Notes: generated by a model from the sequence alone, not told the origin. A stretch of DNA of 64,000 bases from Furfurilactobacillus milii (GCF_021654115.1 NZ_JAIWJF010000009.1:62001-126000), one strand, 5' to 3'; positions 44,574 through 51,931 are shown, counted from the stretch's first letter. A program made the numbers and translations.

Positions 44574-45455
44574 TTATTTATCCACATGAAGTGAACCGTG
44601 ATCTGATTGTTTGTGACTCTGCTCATTATGTGAAACCGATTGTGGCGAATCCATTTGCCGACGTGCCGGTTGAGACGATTTCTGTTGTTTCGGTTGCTTA
44701 CCTTCTTGATCATTAATGTGATCATCGAAGTAAGTTTGCAACCGCCGTAGTTCATTAACCTGCGATTCAATCGAACCCAACATCTCTGTTTGAATCTTCT
44801 GAATCTGCAACATGTTCGGCTGATCCTGTTGAATCATGTGGTCAACCTTGGAGTGCAATACCCGAATTTCCTCTTCGGACTTTTGGTTAACATGATAATC
44901 GTTAGCCGATTCCATCCGGTCATACTCTGCTGACCGGTTTTGACTCATCATAATGAGTGGTGCCTGAATTGCGGCAACCATACTCAAGAACAAGTTCAAA
45001 AGAATAAACGGATAAGGATCGAAGTGCGCACCAAATAGGTGTAATGAATTAACAGTAATCCACAATAACATAATGAGAACAAAGGAAATAATAAAAGGCC
45101 AGCTACCCCCGAAGTGGGCAACAGCATCCGCAACCCGCTGACCAACTGTTAGTGAGTGTTCCAATTGCTGACGGACATCAACCACCTGATAGGTATCTTT
45201 TTGAAGTACCCGTGTAAGCTTTTGGTTCAGCTTATGATTCTGGCGATAGTCCTTCGCAATCATCTGATCCATCTTTAATAAACGGTAGTGGACCAAATGC
45301 TCACTACAGATAAAATCTTGGTTTGTCGCCTTTGGAAAGTCGAGACGAATCAACGCCCTCAACGGACCATCCAAATCTCCTAGGAAAACACCGTCTACGA
45401 GATCATATTCTTTATGATCAACGAGACAGTAAACCGTGCCGTTAAATTCTTGCAT
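44574..45455 (-). CDS. DUF1003 membrane protein
   Basis: 293 residues. A soluble N-terminal part (CLVDHKEYDLVDGVFLGDL, LIRLDFPKATNQDFICSEH) precedes the DUF1003 core with two membrane helices: GGSWPFIISFVLIMLLWITVN and DPYPFILLNLFLSMVAAIQAPLIMMSQNRS. A long charged C-terminal tail rich in Gln/His/Ser follows (QEGKQPKQQKSSQPARR). The function of DUF1003 is not established. CTGAGGTG precedes the ATG by about 10 bases. A promoter and a possible 37-residue leader peptide lie upstream in the same transcript. Confidence 0.9.
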   Translation of the reverse strand: MQEFNGTVYCLVDHKEYDLVDGVFLGDLDGPLRALIRLDFPKATNQDFICSEHLVHYRLLKMDQMIAKDYRQNHKLNQKLTRVLQKDTYQVVDVRQQLEHSLTVGQRVADAVAHFGGSWPFIISFVLIMLLWITVNSLHLFGAHFDPYPFILLNLFLSMVAAIQAPLIMMSQNRSAEYDRMESANDYHVNQKSEEEIRVLHSKVDHMIQQDQPNMLQIQKIQTEMLGSIESQVNELRRLQTYFDDHINDQEGKQPKQQKSSQPARRQMDSPQSVSHNEQSHKQSDHGSLHVDK

Positions 45456-45479
45456 TAGACTAAAACACCTCAGTAAATG

Positions 45480-45593
45480 CTAAATTTCACGTGCGGCAAA
45501 GTTCACAGCATGGGTTAAATATCCAGTTATGAATTGCGAACACGCGGGACCGTCATCACTCGTTGAACATATATGATAATCTGCGTCTGACAT
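45480..45593 (-). CDS. Putative 37-residue leader peptide ahead of DUF1003
   Basis: A small open frame encoding MSDADYHICSTSDDGPACSQ and then FITGYLTHAVNFAAREI. GGCAGGTGGG stands 4 bases before the ATG. It lies inside the 5' untranslated region between the promoter (45643-45672) and DUF1003, ending 24 bases before that start. It is acidic with two cysteines and no membrane segment. It could be a true small protein or a regulatory uORF. Only its position and ribosome site support it. Confidence 0.45.
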   Translation of the reverse strand: MSDADYHICSTSDDGPACSQFITGYLTHAVNFAAREI

Positions 45594-45642
45594 AAAACCC
45601 ACCTGCCTTTCCTAGGTTGACCTGAGTTATCGCTACAAACCC

Positions 45643-45672
45643 ATTATAGGGGACACGCCCAAAAAAGTTCAA
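45643..45672 (-). promoter_or_regulatory. Promoter of the DUF1003 transcript
   Basis: Minus strand TTGAAC (complement of 45667-45672) and TATAAT (complement of 45643-45648), 18-base spacer. Confidence 0.7.
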
Positions 45673-45741
45673 GCGAACCTACCCATTTCTGAGCGTTTTT
45701 TAATTAAGTAAGATAATTATGTTATAGTTACCTAACTTTTA

Positions 45742-47031
45742 CTATTTGATGGTCATTGCATAGCCTGGCTTTAAGGTGTCATGAACAGCCTGATAACCCG
45801 CTTGTTGATAGTAAACAGTTGCCATTTTTCGCAAGTCATACGAACGCTGATCCAATTGGTCTTGACTTGGTGTTGCGTATCCGTTGCTCATCGTCAAACC
45901 CATGATGTTAGCCAGCTTGCTCGTCTGCGCAGTCTCGTCATGTAATGAATAAAAACTGACATCGTTGCCTGCAATATTGGCAATAAACATATCATCCATG
46001 GCTTTAGCCACTGGACTGTAGCTGTTAAACATAATGATTGGATGACCGTTGTTAGCGATCCAATGATAATAAAACGTTGCACCACCAGTGCTATTCTTGG
46101 TAGCAAATAAAGTTGCCGGATCCTGACCTTCCATGGCCCAATATGCCATGAATGTTAGACTAGCCTGATCTGCTTCCGATAACTGTTTCATCGTCGCGTT
46201 ATCGGCAGGTTTGGCCTTTACCACATCTGCAATTGGCGTGGATGGCATTGGCAGGTCATCATCCGTAGCATCATTGCTATTTGAACTCTCCGCAGCGTCG
46301 CTAGCTGCTGAGCTTGACGACGGTGATGAAGAACTATCACCTGAATCATCATAGCTTGTCTCATCACTGCTAGACCCGCTAGTCGCTGAATTTGTTTCAA
46401 TCGGTTGGGTGATTGAATGGCTCGTTTCAAACGGACTAGTTGCCCGCGGAATTGCCTTAGTGACGGCGCCTAGACCCAGCCAGAGTGAAATGATTAGCAA
46501 TCCAATAAGTAACAAACGCCGCAGACCAAACAACTGGCGCCGCATGACTGCAGGGATTGCGTAAATATCATGAGCCGATTCATTTGCCTCTGCAACTTGA
46601 ACTTCGTCCACTCGTTTCAGCAGCAAAAAGCGCAGTAATGATGCGCCTAAGACACTAAAGATCATCAAGACTAAGGCCACGTTTCGTGTCGACGTGTGGT
46701 CACTGAGAAACCAGTTCATTGCCGCCCGGCCGTTTGGAAACGTCGTATACAGGTTGAACTGCTCACACAAGGCCCACAAGGCCATGAAACCGGCCAGCAC
46801 AAACAGCCCAATCATTATCCGCCGAAGGTACATCACGTGTTGGCGACGATAAATCGTCCGTACATAAAAGCGTTGTGCACCGGCAATTTGAGTCGGCGTC
46901 GCCATCTTATCCGCCGTTTGGTGCCAACGAACTAAGCGACGTTTGACTAGCCAAAGAGTGGTAGCCACCGCGGCTAGGCCCAGCACAACAATCACTAAAA
47001 TAATTAACCATATTACCTGCCACACTTCCAC
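45742..47031 (-). CDS. Membrane protein with Ser-rich linker and extracellular domain, unknown
   Basis: About 429 residues. Four hydrophobic segments: VIWLIILVIVVLGLAAVATT, IMIGLFVLAGFMALWALCE, NVALVLMIFSVLGASLLRFL and LLLIGLLIISLWLGLGAVTK. A Ser/Asp-rich linker (SDETSYDDSGDSSSS) and an extracellular C-terminal domain of about 160 residues (SLTFMAYWAMEGQDPATLFA) follow. The start is taken at GTG 47031 because AAAGGAAG lies 5 bases before it; the longer frame to ATG 47058 has no ribosome site. The C-terminal domain recalls DUF4767-like lipoproteins of lactobacilli, which is a weak impression. The function is unknown. Confidence 0.75.
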   Translation of the reverse strand: MEVWQVIWLIILVIVVLGLAAVATTLWLVKRRLVRWHQTADKMATPTQIAGAQRFYVRTIYRRQHVMYLRRIMIGLFVLAGFMALWALCEQFNLYTTFPNGRAAMNWFLSDHTSTRNVALVLMIFSVLGASLLRFLLLKRVDEVQVAEANESAHDIYAIPAVMRRQLFGLRRLLLIGLLIISLWLGLGAVTKAIPRATSPFETSHSITQPIETNSATSGSSSDETSYDDSGDSSSSPSSSSAASDAAESSNSNDATDDDLPMPSTPIADVVKAKPADNATMKQLSEADQASLTFMAYWAMEGQDPATLFATKNSTGGATFYYHWIANNGHPIIMFNSYSPVAKAMDDMFIANIAGNDVSFYSLHDETAQTSKLANIMGLTMSNGYATPSQDQLDQRSYDLRKMATVYYQQAGYQAVHDTLKPGYAMTIK

Positions 47032-47069
47032 ACGGGCACTTCCTTTTTCGAAATTCATTTTTTAGGCAA

Positions 47070-47106
47070 AGAAAAGCGTTCATCCCAATTTGAAATGAAC
47101 GCTCTA
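47070..47106 (-). terminator. Terminator of the 41-residue protein gene
   Basis: Arms AGCGTTCAT and ATGAACGCT, 13-base loop, with TTTTC on the minus strand. It begins 18 bases after the small gene's stop codon. Confidence 0.85.
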
Positions 47107-47123
47107 AAACTTATCATAATTGG

Positions 47124-47249
47124 TTATAGTTCGGTTGTTTCTTTAACTGTTGTGTCAGTGTTCGACATGCGGCGTGCAAGCTTCACATCACAAACAACTA
47201 ACCCAACGGTTGTAACAGCTAATAATCCAATTGCTAACAAGGTTTCCAT
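47124..47249 (-). CDS. Small single-pass membrane protein (41 residues)
   Basis: It encodes METLLAIGLLAVTTVGLVVC followed by DVKLARRMSNTDTTVKETTEL: one N-terminal membrane helix and a short polar cytoplasmic or external tail. GAGGGTG lies 6 bases before the ATG and a clear terminator follows, so it is a complete one-gene unit despite its size. The family is unknown. Such proteins often bind and modulate larger membrane complexes, but nothing here shows which. Confidence 0.68.
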   Translation of the reverse strand: METLLAIGLLAVTTVGLVVCDVKLARRMSNTDTTVKETTEL

Positions 47250-47341
47250 AATAATCACCCTCGCTTTGTCAGTAATTTTGTATGAGTATATCATGCTTTA
47301 GGTCAAACACCTAATGTTTTGCACAAACATTTTGAATCCGT

Positions 47342-47668
47342 TTACATAACCGCTCTTAATATCGCTAACGACACAACTCCGACGAGCACAATCCACAGCA
47401 GGCTTTTAGTAATAACAGCCGTAATCACAGTGGGAACCGACGCAAACAAGTTTTCATAGTTCACACTCGGCAAATGACCCAGATGTTGCGTAAACAAATT
47501 TGTTACCCACAGCGCAGTCATAATCGTGATGGGCACGAAACTCAGTAATTCGACCACTAACGGCGGCAAACTATGATTTTTTAAAAGCACAAAGGGCAAC
47601 GTTCGTGATAACAAGGTCACAATGCCACAGCCGACAATGGTTAAAAGTACATAACTAGTAGAAAGCAT
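47342..47668 (-). CDS. azlD: AzlD-type branched-chain amino acid export subunit
   Basis: 108 residues with three to four membrane helices (YVLLTIVGCGIVTLLSRTLP, LLSFVPITIMTALWVTNLF, VPTVITAVITKSLLWIVLV), the RTLPFVLL motif and family length of AzlD. With AzlC it forms an exporter for branched-chain amino acids or analogues. The start overlaps the azlC 3' end by 14 bases, showing translational coupling. Confidence 0.92.
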   Translation of the reverse strand: MLSTSYVLLTIVGCGIVTLLSRTLPFVLLKNHSLPPLVVELLSFVPITIMTALWVTNLFTQHLGHLPSVNYENLFASVPTVITAVITKSLLWIVLVGVVSLAILRAVM

Positions 47669-48374
47669 GTTTGATAACCACCCCCGTCGCACAGCCTAAC
47701 AGCGTGCCCACAACAAGCAACAGATTCCCTGGAATGAAAATAAGCCCCAAATAAATAATGACTGCTTCAGCCAGAATCACGATCAGTTGCAGTGACTTAG
47801 CCAATGAACGATCCGCGATAACTTGCAAATACAGTAACCCGATAAACATGGCGACTAATGCGAAATCTAGACCGAGTCGCTCTGGATGGGCAACCAATTG
47901 CCCCAGCAGCGCGCCGACACCTGACGCGATCATCCATGTAAAGTAAGCAATTAAATTAGCAGTATTAAACCACTCAAATGACATTTTGTGTTCTGTATAA
48001 TTCACCTTATTCATGCTCAACGCGAAACTTTCATCGGTCAATAACGCGCCAATGAAAATATTGCGCCACATGCTATCTTTTTTGAAATAAGGTGCAACTA
48101 CCGTACTCATTAAGATCATCCGCGCGTTTACCAAAAAAACGGCGACCATGATTGACACCACCGGATTATGAGATACCAGCATGCTCACCATGATAAATTG
48201 GGCGGATCCAGCATATGTAATGGCGGACATCAACACCACCATGAGCACACTCAAACCCACGGACTGACTCACCACGCCAAACGCTAAGCCAATGCCAATA
48301 TAACCAAACACAGTTGGCAACGTATCCTTAATTGCTGTTCTTATATCGAGCTCATCTGTCATGAAGCTAATCAC
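47655..48374 (-). CDS. azlC: AzlC-type branched-chain amino acid export permease
   Basis: 239 residues with about five to six membrane helices. The N-terminal motif AIKDTLPTVFGYIGIGLAFGVVSQSVG and AITYAGSAQFIMVSMLVSHNP are characteristic of AzlC, followed by LTDESFALSMNKVNY. The start is GTG 48374, next to AAAGGA; ATG 48362 is an alternative. It is the first gene of azlCD. Confidence 0.93.
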   Translation of the reverse strand: MISFMTDELDIRTAIKDTLPTVFGYIGIGLAFGVVSQSVGLSVLMVVLMSAITYAGSAQFIMVSMLVSHNPVVSIMVAVFLVNARMILMSTVVAPYFKKDSMWRNIFIGALLTDESFALSMNKVNYTEHKMSFEWFNTANLIAYFTWMIASGVGALLGQLVAHPERLGLDFALVAMFIGLLYLQVIADRSLAKSLQLIVILAEAVIIYLGLIFIPGNLLLVVGTLLGCATGVVIKHAFY

Positions 48375-48398
48375 ATTCCTTTACGTTCATTTATAAGC

Positions 48399-48956
48399 TT
48401 AGAATTCTGGCCAGTCTTGGTGATCAGCCATCCATGCTGACCCCATAATGCCGTATTCATATTGGTCAAACCACTTGCCATCTTGATAAAGGCCCTCGCG
48501 GTTCACAACTTCACGTTTGAATCCAACACGTTCATAGGTGTGCACGGCCGCCGCGTTATTGCTGTTCACACCCAAACGAACTTTGTACAATCCCATTTCA
48601 AAGAAGGCATAGGCTAACATACAATTAATTGCGTCAGTACCGTATCCATGACCACGTTCAGCCGGATCAACGATGCCAATTCCCAATTCACCCACCTGGT
48701 TTTTCAACTGAATCTCGTCTAACTCAACCCAACCAACTGGGCTGTCATCAGAAAGTTTACGAACAAACAGCATCATGCGATCTGGTTCATTATTAGCCAT
48801 CATTTTAACGAAAAAATCGTGAGATCGAACTTTTGCTAAATCCCACTCACTGCTCCGTGCAAATGCACCAGCCCACTGATGTTGCTGAAAGTAATCTGCA
48901 TCACCCTCCTGCGCCTCAGCGAGTCTGACCAGCCTGCCTCTTAATACATCTTTCAT
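48399..48956 (-). CDS. GNAT family N-acetyltransferase (RimJ/RimL-like)
   Basis: 185 residues. The N-terminus LRGRLVRLAEAQEGDADYFQ, the acetyl-CoA loop GIVDPAERGHGYGTDAINCM and the C-terminal signature VRLGVNSNNAAAVHTYERVGFKRE are typical of ribosomal-protein-type acetyltransferases. It is a close paralogue of the next gene upstream (shared RGHGYGTDA/QGHGYGTDA and HTYERVGFKRE/HIYERVGFKRE). GGAGG lies 8 bases before the ATG and it overlaps the preceding stop (ATGA). It is the third gene of a coupled ASCH-GNAT-GNAT operon. Confidence 0.93.
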   Translation of the reverse strand: MKDVLRGRLVRLAEAQEGDADYFQQHQWAGAFARSSEWDLAKVRSHDFFVKMMANNEPDRMMLFVRKLSDDSPVGWVELDEIQLKNQVGELGIGIVDPAERGHGYGTDAINCMLAYAFFEMGLYKVRLGVNSNNAAAVHTYERVGFKREVVNREGLYQDGKWFDQYEYGIMGSAWMADHQDWPEF

Positions 48957-49510
48957 TTTGTTGCCTCCGTTAGCGCACGCCATTCCGTTTGCAAAATTCC
49001 GTAACTGTACCGGTCAATTCGTTGGCCATCTTGATATAATGCGCCAACATTGACCCCCTCACGTTTAAAGCCAACCCGTTCATAAATGTGGATGGCCCCG
49101 GCGTTATTGCCATTGACTTCTAAATGAACCCGGTGCATGTTCAACTCGTCAAACGCAAACTTCAAAATAATCTGCAACGCATCCGTGCCATAACCGTGAC
49201 CCTGCTGGCTTTCCACGATGGCGATGCCCACTTCTGCACCACGATTCTTCAGTTGAACATCCCCAAGTGAGATCCAGCCAACCGTCGCTTCCGTATCGTT
49301 GGCCCGCACCACATACACGAACTCATCGGTGCCCCAGTGTTCACCCTTAAGATCTTCTTTATAGTCCTCTGGCAGCCATACTCGTGACATGTCCATGCTC
49401 AGTTGTCTGAACCAGCCATCAGTCCACTGTTCTTGCGCAAATAATTCTGTATCGCCCTGGCGCAATTCGGTTAAATGAACCAACTTTCCACTCATAAAAT
49501 TACTCATCAT
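48953..49510 (-). CDS. GNAT family N-acetyltransferase (RimJ/RimL-like)
   Basis: 185 residues, paralogous to the downstream GNAT. Motifs are LVHLTELRQGDTELFAQEQW, the acetyl-CoA loop IVESQQGHGYGTDALQIILK and VHLEVNGNNAGAIHIYERVG. The substrate is unknown. The start ATG overlaps the ASCH gene stop (ATGATGA arrangement) with GGAGG upstream, and its own stop overlaps the next start. Tandem duplication within the operon is clear. Confidence 0.93.
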   Translation of the reverse strand: MMSNFMSGKLVHLTELRQGDTELFAQEQWTDGWFRQLSMDMSRVWLPEDYKEDLKGEHWGTDEFVYVVRANDTEATVGWISLGDVQLKNRGAEVGIAIVESQQGHGYGTDALQIILKFAFDELNMHRVHLEVNGNNAGAIHIYERVGFKREGVNVGALYQDGQRIDRYSYGILQTEWRALTEATK

Positions 49511-49992
49511 TCGTTTGCCTCCAGATTGTCTGCCAAGCTTGCCTGCGTTGCCCTTAGTTCAAACACTTCACAGCTCATTAATAACCGATTACTAAACTGA
49601 TAGTGGTCCTGGGCACCTTCTTCACGAAAGAACGCCTCGTGAACCCGGCGCCAATATGCTAACGTACGATCACCCTCACCTTCATGATAGGCATGTTCCG
49701 CGGATACCTGCTGATAAGGCATTATCTCCGAAACGACATTCTGAATAATCGCGACTGGCTGATTGTCACCGTTTAAAATTATGTCATAGTCACCAACTTG
49801 CGTGACCGCTTCACCCTCAATAAAAGCGGATGTCGTCGCCGTCTTTTTACCTTTAACCACTAAGTCGGCTAATTCGTTTGCCATTGATGTTGTCATCCCA
49901 AACGACCATGCTTCCGGTTGTGGTAGTTGCCGACCAATTGACTGACAGTATGCTTGCCAGAATCTTTTCACTGCCGTATTAGTTTGCTTCAT
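49507..49992 (-). CDS. ASCH domain protein
   Basis: 161 residues. VKRFWQAYCQSIGRQLPQPEAWSFG, then ANELADLVVKGKKTATTSAF and the beta-barrel part VGDYDIILNGDNQPVAIIQN followed by HAYHEGEGDRTLAYWRRVHE match the ASCH fold, related to PUA domains and expected to bind RNA or modified nucleotides. The start ATG at 49992 has GGAGGA 8 bases upstream; the open frame further upstream runs into the leader repeats. It is the first gene of an operon with two acetyltransferases. The unusual tandem leader at 50060-50575 precedes it. Confidence 0.88.
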   Translation of the reverse strand: MKQTNTAVKRFWQAYCQSIGRQLPQPEAWSFGMTTSMANELADLVVKGKKTATTSAFIEGEAVTQVGDYDIILNGDNQPVAIIQNVVSEIMPYQQVSAEHAYHEGEGDRTLAYWRRVHEAFFREEGAQDHYQFSNRLLMSCEVFELRATQASLADNLEANE

Positions 49993-50094
49993 GAGTAAGT
50001 CCTCCATTGTTGGAATGTCGATATGGTGAATGCTTTTAGAAAATCCGCAGTCCTTGCTCAACTTCTCCTAGGGCTTCGGCATCACTCTATAAAA

Positions 50095-50123
50095 AAAGCA
50101 CCCGGCTGCTTGCCGAGTGCATA
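50095..50123 (-). terminator. Terminator within the tandem leader
   Basis: Minus strand GCACTCGGC/GCCGGGTGC (with a G-T pair) followed by seven T. It lies 28 bases after the stop of the small frame and about 110 bases before the ASCH start, so it could act as an attenuator. Confidence 0.85.
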
Positions 50124-50150
50124 ACCACCATGACGACATTCAGTCCTACG

Positions 50151-50249
50151 TTAACGTTTAAAAAAGTGCACACTGGTCCCCTTAAACGCAGATACATACG
50201 AAATTGTAAATGCATTTGCAAACCAGTTAGCAAACGTTAATGCAGACAT
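50151..50249 (-). CDS. Putative 32-residue peptide in the tandem leader
   Basis: It encodes MSALTFANWFANAFTISYVS followed by AFKGTSVHFFKR. GGGAGG lies about 9 bases before the ATG and a T-run terminator follows the stop, so the layout is that of a complete tiny gene. It is aromatic and amphipathic with a basic C-terminus. It could be a secreted or toxic peptide, or a leader peptide. No family is recognised. Confidence 0.5.
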   Translation of the reverse strand: MSALTFANWFANAFTISYVSAFKGTSVHFFKR

Positions 50250-50642
50250 TGCAATGTCCTCCCTCACATAATTTACCGAAAATTGCTTGAACCTTACCGA
50301 GCTTCGGCATCACTCTTCTAAACGTGCACCTTACTTCTGAATCCTGTGCATAAGCCACAAGTCAAAGCGTTCGGAAAACCACCGAATCATTCGCCTTGTT
50401 TCTTATTGCTCGGATTCAACCCGAAGTAAGGCATCACTCTTCTAAAACGTGCACCTGTCGCTCAAGGCCCTGTGCATAACCCAAAGCTGTCATCCTACAA
50501 GCAAAGTGCGCTTGCACGCTGCCACCTTTACGTTATTGCTCGAACCTTACCGAGCTTCGGCATCACTCTTAAATTATAAACAGTTTAGCATTCTCATTAG
50601 TTTCTAAGCAAGTTGTTTTTTACTTTTCTAAAAACAGTAAAA

Positions 50643-50811
50643 AAGAAGCTGTGACACAAGTCCGATTTGAGAACGAGCATTAACGTAAGATTGACCTGTT
50701 CCCGAACTTTGGGAATAGGTCAATTTTGGGTTAAGCGGAATTCTCAGGACTTTGGAGCGCGATATTGCTCGTATTATTCGTCCCCAAAATAAACTTATGT
50801 CATAACCTCTT
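50643..50811 (-). repeat. Long imperfect palindrome (hairpin element)
   Basis: Outer arms AAGCTGTGACACAAGT and ACTTATGTCATAACCTC pair with several G-T pairs. Inner segments ACGAGCA and TGCTCGT also pair, and the centre holds a 13-bp hairpin TTGACCTGTTCCC/GGGAATAGGTCAA (50691-50723). It lies between the csoR stop and the tandem leader. It is probably a palindromic intergenic repeat that also ends transcription. It is unrelated in sequence to the 13-copy family. Confidence 0.7.
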
Positions 50812-50836
50812 AAGACACAATATATTCAACTCTGCT

Positions 50837-51130
50837 TTAACGCGTCTTCATCATCAGATCCAATGACTTCTGCAGTGAAGCAGCTTCCTCACTATCAGCA
50901 GCAACGCCCATTTTTTCAACTGTTTGGCGGATGTTTTCAGCGACCACTAATTTCATCGCCTTATCCACACTGGAACGAACGGCAGCCAGCTGAACCAAAA
51001 TATCCTGACATTCACGGCCTTCATCCATCATGCGCAACACGCCGTCCATTTGACCACGCGAACGCTTTAAACGATTGGTAATTTGCTTGCTGGCCACCGT
51101 CTTTTGGGCTGCGTTTGGCACATTCATCAT
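50837..51130 (-). CDS. CsoR/RcnR/FrmR-family (DUF156) transcriptional repressor
   Basis: 97 residues, all-helical. The family core NRLKRSRGQMDGVLRMMDEGRECQDILVQLAAVRSSVDKAMKL contains the first ligand Cys. The usual His and second Cys of CsoR (pattern H-x3-C) are replaced: the region reads LVVAENIRQTVEKMG. Copper binding as in CsoR is therefore unlikely; a thiol, persulfide or aldehyde sensor with one Cys is possible. GGAGG lies about 10 bases before the ATG. A G/C-tract inverted repeat at 51161-51180 is a likely operator. The nitroreductase and thioredoxin genes lie upstream on the same strand. Confidence 0.9.
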   Translation of the reverse strand: MMNVPNAAQKTVASKQITNRLKRSRGQMDGVLRMMDEGRECQDILVQLAAVRSSVDKAMKLVVAENIRQTVEKMGVAADSEEAASLQKSLDLMMKTR

Positions 51131-51160
51131 GAGCAAAAACCTCCAAATTAATTTCATCCA

Positions 51161-51180
51161 TTATACCCCACTAGGGATAA
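51161..51180. promoter_or_regulatory. Candidate CsoR-family operator
   Basis: TTATACCCCACTAGGGATAA: a C-tract and a G-tract in an AT-flanked imperfect palindrome, 30 bases before the repressor start. CsoR-family operators have this form. A related ATACCCCCATAT lies ahead of the thioredoxin gene near 52297-52308. Confidence 0.55.
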
Positions 51181-51218
51181 TGTTTGCTAATCAAAAGGTT
51201 CCCGTTCATTGAAACCGG

Positions 51219-51881
51219 CTACTTTGCAATGTGAACAAAATCAGCCAATGCTAACCGTCCTGGCGCAACCTTATTGATTTTATCATCTACTTTGGCGTGT
51301 CCTAAAGCCACGCCCATGACGATTTCTTGATCACTTGGAATATTTAATGCTGACCGTAACACATCGGGATATGCGATCAACGCATACGCTGGCATACTGT
51401 CCACACCACGATCCGTGGCACTGAGCATCAACGTTTGCGCAAACGACCCCGTGTCAAACAATGAATACCCCGTGGCGTTGTTCGGAACGGTAAAATACAT
51501 AACTACGGGCGCATTGAACAAGTTGGCGGCTGCTTGTGTTGTCTGTTCTTCAACATCCGTTGGCGTGTCAGCAATTGTTTCCGCCATTTTTTCGTTCCAA
51601 TCGGCCATTGCTTGCTGGCTACGTGAGGACCATTGCCCACGGTGAGCAATTGCCAAGTCAGGCGTGCCATTCTGACCGGCCAGTACGCGTTGTTGATTAA
51701 CCGCACGAATTTGGGCCAGTGTATCGCCAGTAGCAACGTAAACTGACCACGGCTGAGAGTTAGCCCACGAAGGCGCCTGACTGGCATCCTCAATAATTGC
51801 CTTAATGGTGTCTAAATCAATGGGCCGATCACTAAAATCTCGAACTGAATGACGACCATAGATTGCTGAACGTGTTTCCAT
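51219..51881 (-). CDS. Nitroreductase family protein
   Basis: 220 residues, FMN-dependent oxidoreductase fold. The N-terminal FMN-contact motif RHSVRDFSDRPIDLDTIKAI and QAPSWANSQPWSVYVATGD match, as do MLSATDRGVDSMPAYAL and VMGVALGHAKVDDKINK. It reduces nitro compounds, quinones or flavins with NAD(P)H. AAAGGAG lies 7-8 bases before the ATG. It lies between the CsoR-like gene and thioredoxin on the same strand; shared redox-stress control is plausible but not shown. Confidence 0.93.
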   Translation of the reverse strand: METRSAIYGRHSVRDFSDRPIDLDTIKAIIEDASQAPSWANSQPWSVYVATGDTLAQIRAVNQQRVLAGQNGTPDLAIAHRGQWSSRSQQAMADWNEKMAETIADTPTDVEEQTTQAAANLFNAPVVMYFTVPNNATGYSLFDTGSFAQTLMLSATDRGVDSMPAYALIAYPDVLRSALNIPSDQEIVMGVALGHAKVDDKINKVAPGRLALADFVHIAK

Positions 51882-51931
51882 TTTTAAAGCTCCTTTGTCA
51901 CCTTTAAATTAACGAATTACATCATTCGTTA

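Larger units (their letters stand above)
50060..50575 (-). repeat. Tandem leader repeats of unknown function
   Basis: Four minus-strand copies of AGAGTGATGCC (complements at 50559-50569, 50430-50440, 50306-50316 and 50078-50088). Each is followed by a GAAGCTCGGTAAGGTTCGAGC-like or equivalent hairpin (GCTCG/CGAGC; TTCGG/CCGAG in unit 2). The first three units each end with TTATGCAC and a hairpin closed by GCAC/GTGC. The third end hairpin (GCACTCGGC.../GCCGGGTGC plus T7) is a full terminator. Units are 129, 124 and 228 bases apart; the longest contains the 32-residue frame. It fits no riboswitch I know. Confidence 0.75.

Noticed and set aside
45480-45660. Mg2+ (M-box) or Mn2+ riboswitch upstream of DUF1003
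   Set aside because: CAGGT and GGTGGG stretches suggested it, but the conserved M-box and yybP-ykoY cores are absent; the leader ORF explains the sequence better.
50559-50595. MPKLGKVRAIT-type short peptide starting at the ATG of each AGAGTGATGCC motif
   Set aside because: The only purine-rich sequence is 2 bases before the ATG, too close for a ribosome site, and the frames differ in length and sequence between units; the motif is better seen as structural.
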